A stretch of 64,000 nt of DNA from an uncultured Candidatus Saccharibacteria bacterium. GTDB taxonomy: Bacteria; Patescibacteriota; Saccharimonadia; Saccharimonadales; Saccharimonadaceae. Under the pieces are notes generated by a model. That model was not told the origin of the DNA. It searched no databases and saw nothing but the letters and a program-made list of their open reading frames with translations. The position numbers and the translations under genes were made by a program. How positions within the stretch are numbered: position 1 is the first letter of the stretch; each line of letters begins with the position of its first letter. Of the stretch, positions 60,220 to 64,000 are shown piece after piece. The DNA lies in contig CALIMM010000016.1 of assembly GCA_938045445.1 (NCBI GenBank), positions 105,928 to 169,927 on the forward strand. Reading direction: 5' to 3'.

Positions 60220-60703
60220 GGATTGTTTTTGAGATATCGCCATATGCTGGGCTTCGTCTCGTGCAAATAGTGACGAGAAGCGACAGAAGAAGCAACCACG
60301 CAGTAGCACTGATAGCTCGATAGACACATGAAAGACCATATGAATGCTGAGACTGCTTAGTAATCTATAATTTTAACATAAAACGCAGCACAACGAGAGA
60401 TAAACGAATCATTGTAGATATTACAATGATATTTTTATTTGTGTAGAATATAGCAAAATATACAATGCTATCAATACATGCGAAGTATCATAAATGTCAA
60501 GAGCACTATCTGGGGTATGATCTATATATGTACGATATACGTGCAAGACTGGCGAGAGGGGCGAAGTATGGGTGTTGGGTGGAGCTTTGGCCCGATAATT
60601 GCGCAGGTATGCAGGTTATGGTTAATTGACCAGTGCGGCCATTATGATAGAATAGTCTTTGTAACGTAAATCTAACGCCAACCGACAAGGGGAGGAAAGA
60701 GCA
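60220..60703 (+). promoter_or_regulatory. Upstream region and promoter of the 955-residue surface protein
   Basis: TTGACC at 60626-60631, 16-base spacer and TAGAAT at 60648-60653 give a likely promoter with a leader of about 45 bases, and GGGGAGG stands 8 bases before the GTG start. The 400 bases before the promoter are A+T-rich and contain no credible gene. Confidence 0.6.
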
Positions 60704-63571
60704 GTGAAGATTAGACGTCAAAAACGTGGGATCGTCATGCGCATCGCATCGGTTGTGGCTGTGAGTGGGCTCGCTATAGGCGGGCTTTTTTATGGCCTCA
60801 ATTCGGTGAACGCAGCCGGTCTGAATAAAAACTATAGTTATATTAAGGCAAACTATGCTGTGCCAAATAGCAACGTAGCCTGGGTGTCACCCAACGGGGA
60901 TGACAACAAGGGCAACGGAAGCGAGTCGGCACCGTACAAGAGCTTTGGTCGCGCCGTCACGAAGATTAGCGACGGCGGAACAGTGGTGGCAAAGAGTGGT
61001 ATCTACCGCGAGCCACACTTTTTTGTGACAAAGAAGAATGTCACCATGCAGGCAGCACCTAACGCCGAGGTATGGCTCAAGGGTAGCGATGTGGTGACCA
61101 ACTGGTCGCGCGAGGGCAATATGTGGAAGGCCACTGGCAACTTCCAAAACTTCTGCCACGTCTGTACGACCAACATCAAGCCAGAGGTCGAAGGTATGGC
61201 TGCCTACCCAGAGCAGGTCTTTATCAACGACAAGCCGCTAACGCAGGTGGGGAGCAAGGCTGAGGTCGGCCCAGGCAAGTTCTATGTGGAAGACGCCACC
61301 CAGACAACGCGTAGCGGTGGGCACTTCAACCCAGGCCGGCAAGACACCGTCAGTTACTACCTAGGCTCAGACCCAACGGCTGGCACAACGGAGATCTCGC
61401 AGCGCACCCGTGCCTTTACCACAACAGGTGAGAACTTCAAGCTGCAGGGTATTAACATTTCGCAATATGCGCCAAACCAAACTTGGGGCTTTAAAGACCC
61501 TCAGCTGGATGACAAGGCTGGGCCAATCGCCATCTCCATCAACGGCAAGAACTCGCTGGTGCAAGATGTGATCGTGGCGCAGAACTCGAACTCGGGGCTA
61601 TTCCTCGACAAAGCATCGGGCAGCGTGGTGAAGAACAGCCAATTCCTCGACAACGGGGGTAATGGTGCTGGCGCAAACCGCATTGAGAATGCCGTATTTG
61701 AAAACAACACCTTTAGCAACAACAACGCCGCTGGCTTTGAAACCAATGGTAGCTACTGTACCTCATGGTGTGGCATGGCTGATGTGAAGGTGACTCACGC
61801 CGAGAACTTCACCTTCCGCAACAATGTGGTGGACTACTCGAAGTCTGGCTCGACCAACTCCGACATCGCTGTGGCTAAGCGCCACCAGCTGCCAGGCTTC
61901 TGGTGTGATGAAGGATGTATCAACACCAACATCGTCAACAACTACTTTACCAACGTGCAGATGGCGATCTTCTATGAGGTGTCGCACACTGGTATCATCG
62001 CCTCGAATATCATCGAGAGTTCGGGCTCTGGTATCCTCGTGTCGGGTAGTAGCAAGACGAAGATCTACAACAACTCTATCTCACGCACCGCCTACCCAAT
62101 CCGCATCCGTGAGGATACCCGCAGCAAGGGTTGTAACGCCTACCAAGGCAGCACCTGTACTGCACCAGAGAGCTGGTCGCAGGCTAAGGGCCTGAGTTGG
62201 GATACGACGGGCACAGAGATGTACAACAATATCATCTCATCGCGTGCCGCAACTGCCAAGGATAGCGATAGCCCATACTGGGCGTACGGTGTCCGCACCA
62301 AGGGTGGTGCCAACATTGGTGGGCCAAAGGTTGGTACGAATGAGATGTTTGCTGGCCTCGACTACAACGTCTACTACCGCAACGATACTAATGTCGACAA
62401 GACGGTCTTTACCTGGGACTTAGCCCAGACCGACGCACCAATCGACGTTCTCTTTAGCAAGACATCAGACATTGCTAAGGATGGTCGGGTCAGCAAGGCG
62501 ATCGATGGCCTCGAGCGCAACTCGCTCGACCAAACTGGCTCACGCAGCGCCAACCCATTCTTCACCAGCGAAGCTGCGAACAACAACGACTACAACAAGA
62601 GTAACTACACCATCAAGGCCGGAAGCCCAGCTGCCAACAGTGGTAAGGAGCTGCCTGCCGACGTGGCGAAGGCAATCGACCCAAGTGGCGCGACTGTGAA
62701 GGCCGGCACTAAGGTGAACCGTGGTGCACTGGTCAACGCCAACATGACCGGCGGTGAGCCAAACATCAGCAGTAAGAGCAGTAGCACCCCACAACAAAAT
62801 AACGCCAATGGCGCAACGACCAACGGGCAAGCAAACCCAAAAGCGCCGGGCATGGGCAGCGCCAGTAAAGCTGACACTGCTCATGCAGCCCAAACCGCTG
62901 AGGCCGACACCAAGAGCGACAACAGCGCTGTGTCGATCCCAGACGCTCACCTCAAGGCCGCAATCAACAAAAGCCTGTCTGAGACCCTTGGTGCACGCCG
63001 GGGCGCCTCACAGGACGTGACAGCGGGTGAGATGCAAAAACTGACTGGCTTATCACTCATCTTGCCTGGTAACGCAGCAGATGACCGCAAAGCCACTGAC
63101 CTCACCGGCCTCGAGGCAGCAACGAACCTCGACTGGCTGGCAATCGACGGCAACAAGGTGAAGAGCCTTGCGCCGCTTGCTAAGCTGACGAAGCTGACGT
63201 CGCTCACAGCGTATTCCAACCAGATTGAGTCGCTCGACCCAATCGCTAGCCTGACGAACCTCAAACTCGTGATGGTCTCGGGCAACCCAATTGCCTCAAC
63301 CAAGCCGCTTGCCAAGCTTACACGGCTCAAGCGAGTCGCTCTCTCGGGCAAAGATGGCTTTGTGCTAGACATTGCCGACGTCGCAGCCAGCAAGGGTAGC
63401 CTGGAGTCACTCTCGCTCTACGACTACAGCCGCAAGACCACGCTAGCCAACGGCAGCCAACTGGCGACATTTGGCAACCTCAAGAAGCTTCGCCTCACAG
63501 GCGTTACGCCAAGTGCTGCCGACAGCGCTGCAATTGGCTCACTCAAACTCGAAAAGCGCCGCATAGACTAG
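60704..63571 (+). CDS. Large secreted protein: right-handed beta-helix with C-terminal leucine-rich repeats
   Basis: A 955-residue exported protein starting at a GTG with a good ribosome binding site. A signal sequence covers residues about 12-38 (ending SVNAAG). WVSPNGDDNKGNGSESAPYK marks the start of a pectate-lyase-like parallel beta-helix, with repeats such as NSLVQDVIVAQNSNSGLFLD and GIIASNIIESSGSGILVSGS extending to about residue 640. There are several Cys pairs (CHVC, CTSWC, CDEGC). A Gln/Asn/Ala-rich linker (about 690-770) leads to leucine-rich repeats at about 790-950 (LAKLTKLTSLTAYSNQIESL). Beta-helices of this type bind or cleave polysaccharides; LRRs mediate adhesion. No membrane anchor or sortase motif is seen. 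Candidate host-contact protein. Confidence 0.85.
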   Translation: MKIRRQKRGIVMRIASVVAVSGLAIGGLFYGLNSVNAAGLNKNYSYIKANYAVPNSNVAWVSPNGDDNKGNGSESAPYKSFGRAVTKISDGGTVVAKSGIYREPHFFVTKKNVTMQAAPNAEVWLKGSDVVTNWSREGNMWKATGNFQNFCHVCTTNIKPEVEGMAAYPEQVFINDKPLTQVGSKAEVGPGKFYVEDATQTTRSGGHFNPGRQDTVSYYLGSDPTAGTTEISQRTRAFTTTGENFKLQGINISQYAPNQTWGFKDPQLDDKAGPIAISINGKNSLVQDVIVAQNSNSGLFLDKASGSVVKNSQFLDNGGNGAGANRIENAVFENNTFSNNNAAGFETNGSYCTSWCGMADVKVTHAENFTFRNNVVDYSKSGSTNSDIAVAKRHQLPGFWCDEGCINTNIVNNYFTNVQMAIFYEVSHTGIIASNIIESSGSGILVSGSSKTKIYNNSISRTAYPIRIREDTRSKGCNAYQGSTCTAPESWSQAKGLSWDTTGTEMYNNIISSRAATAKDSDSPYWAYGVRTKGGANIGGPKVGTNEMFAGLDYNVYYRNDTNVDKTVFTWDLAQTDAPIDVLFSKTSDIAKDGRVSKAIDGLERNSLDQTGSRSANPFFTSEAANNNDYNKSNYTIKAGSPAANSGKELPADVAKAIDPSGATVKAGTKVNRGALVNANMTGGEPNISSKSSSTPQQNNANGATTNGQANPKAPGMGSASKADTAHAAQTAEADTKSDNSAVSIPDAHLKAAINKSLSETLGARRGASQDVTAGEMQKLTGLSLILPGNAADDRKATDLTGLEAATNLDWLAIDGNKVKSLAPLAKLTKLTSLTAYSNQIESLDPIASLTNLKLVMVSGNPIASTKPLAKLTRLKRVALSGKDGFVLDIADVAASKGSLESLSLYDYSRKTTLANGSQLATFGNLKKLRLTGVTPSAADSAAIGSLKLEKRRID

Positions 63572-63611
63572 GTTCCTCCCCATCAGCCAAGTCTGGTAGC
63601 GTATACAAAAG

Positions 63612-63636
63612 GCCGAGCAGAAATGCTCGGCTTTTT
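63612..63636 (+). terminator. Intrinsic terminator of the beta-helix/LRR gene
   Basis: GCCGAGCA (63612-63619) pairs with TGCTCGGC (63624-63631) around a GAAA tetraloop, followed by five T. Confidence 0.92.
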
Positions 63637-63942
63637 GGTGTGAAAAAGAGTGCACTTCGAGCTGCTGGCGCGCTCTATCGTAGGCAATATTTTATACCCA
63701 TGGCTGCTATAAATCATGCTATGAGGAGGTGTCTCTAGTTATTCTACAGAAGCAAATGCGAGAGAAGCGATATGAGAATGGCTGAGATTTTGAGCCATAG
63801 GTATGGTGGACCCGTAATACTGCAAGGGCAAGAATTAAAACGAGACGTGGGTCTAGTATCTCTAGGTATTTGCCAAATATGTATTCTATTCTTGTGAATA
63901 AAAAAACTCAGCATGCAACAACATACTGAGTTAGTATTCTCT
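63637..63942. other. Gap with a hairpin near its right end
   Basis: No credible coding frame. AACTCAG (63906-63912) pairs with CTGAGTT (63926-63932); on the minus strand a run of seven T follows, so it could end a leftward transcript coming from beyond the window. Confidence 0.45.
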
Positions 63943-64000
63943 ATGGTACAACTCCGCACCATTGACCCTAACAACCTGATGGTGCTGCTGGACTTCCGAA
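63943..64000 (+). CDS. Possible start of an acetyltransferase-like gene, cut by the window edge
   Basis: An ATG at 63943 opens 19 codons reading MVQLRTIDPNNLMVLLDFR, which resembles the first strand and helix of GNAT acetyltransferases. The length is too small to be sure. A minus-strand frame that stops at 63931 before the hairpin is the alternative. Confidence 0.35.
   Translation, partial: MVQLRTIDPNNLMVLLDFR

Noticed and set aside
63744..63974. A 76-codon minus-strand frame at the right edge
   Set aside because: Composition is random (Cys/Ile-rich) and it runs across the hairpin at 63906-63932.
1..64000. Recoding of TGA as glycine, as in Gracilibacteria and SR1
   Set aside because: TGA ends several intact genes (for example recF and the GT2 gene at 9404) at family-typical lengths, and the DnaA, ValS and TsaD frames contain no internal TGA.

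Overview
The window reads as a chromosomal segment of a Candidatus Saccharibacteria (TM7, Patescibacteria/CPR) genome. The reasons are the combination of gene families rather than any single marker: a compact oriC block (rpmH, rnpA, yidC, jag on one side; dnaA, dnaN, recF on the other), a PrgI/TraC-like/VirB4 type IV secretion cluster with its own wall hydrolases, a short Mur ligase lacking the usual N-terminal domain, FemABX proteins, and a large surface-polysaccharide locus. TGA is used as an ordinary stop, so the code is standard. No rRNA, CRISPR array, transposase or prophage was seen.

Layout. Bases 1-19331 are mostly envelope polysaccharide genes: a partial RmlD-like reductase, a Wzx-type flippase, a DUF2142 membrane protein, a secreted ChW-repeat protein with its small membrane partner, a double-domain glycosyltransferase, two GT2 enzymes, a Wzm/Wzt ABC exporter, GtrB/GtrA, a cupin mannose-6-phosphate isomerase-like protein and a GT4 enzyme. 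An orphan sucCD pair sits inside this locus. Bases 19960-26404 hold the replication origin region, with DnaA boxes on both sides of dnaA. Bases 26424-40618 are a leftward type IV secretion cluster: a membrane protein, a VirB6-like protein, PrgI, a TraC-like protein, VirB4 and two large secreted/membrane peptidoglycan-active proteins. Bases 41054-43832 hold a tRNA-Ser and a MacB-type ABC exporter. Bases 44105-48484 hold a sugar-phosphate isomerase, a small conserved protein and a tandem duplication of a two-gene module (PD-(D/E)xK-type nuclease-like protein plus a small acidic protein). Bases 48498-64000 hold a Mur ligase, tsaD, two FemABX transferases, valS, rlmH, a HIT hydrolase, two more tRNA-Ser genes, a VirB2-like pilin and a 955-residue secreted beta-helix/LRR protein.

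How it fits together: most of the window builds, decorates or attacks cell envelopes, as expected for an epibiont that attaches to another bacterium. The T4SS cluster and the unlinked pilin probably form one machine; the ChW protein and beta-helix/LRR protein are candidate adhesins or wall-binding factors.

Two cross-cutting observations stand out. At many genes the -10 hexamer lies only 6-10 bases before the start codon with no ribosome binding site, implying widespread leaderless or nearly leaderless mRNAs. A small ORF at 6804-7140 is held out of frame by a pentanucleotide repeat, which looks like a phase-variation switch. The tandem nuclease/acidic-partner modules are the best candidate here for an undescribed system.
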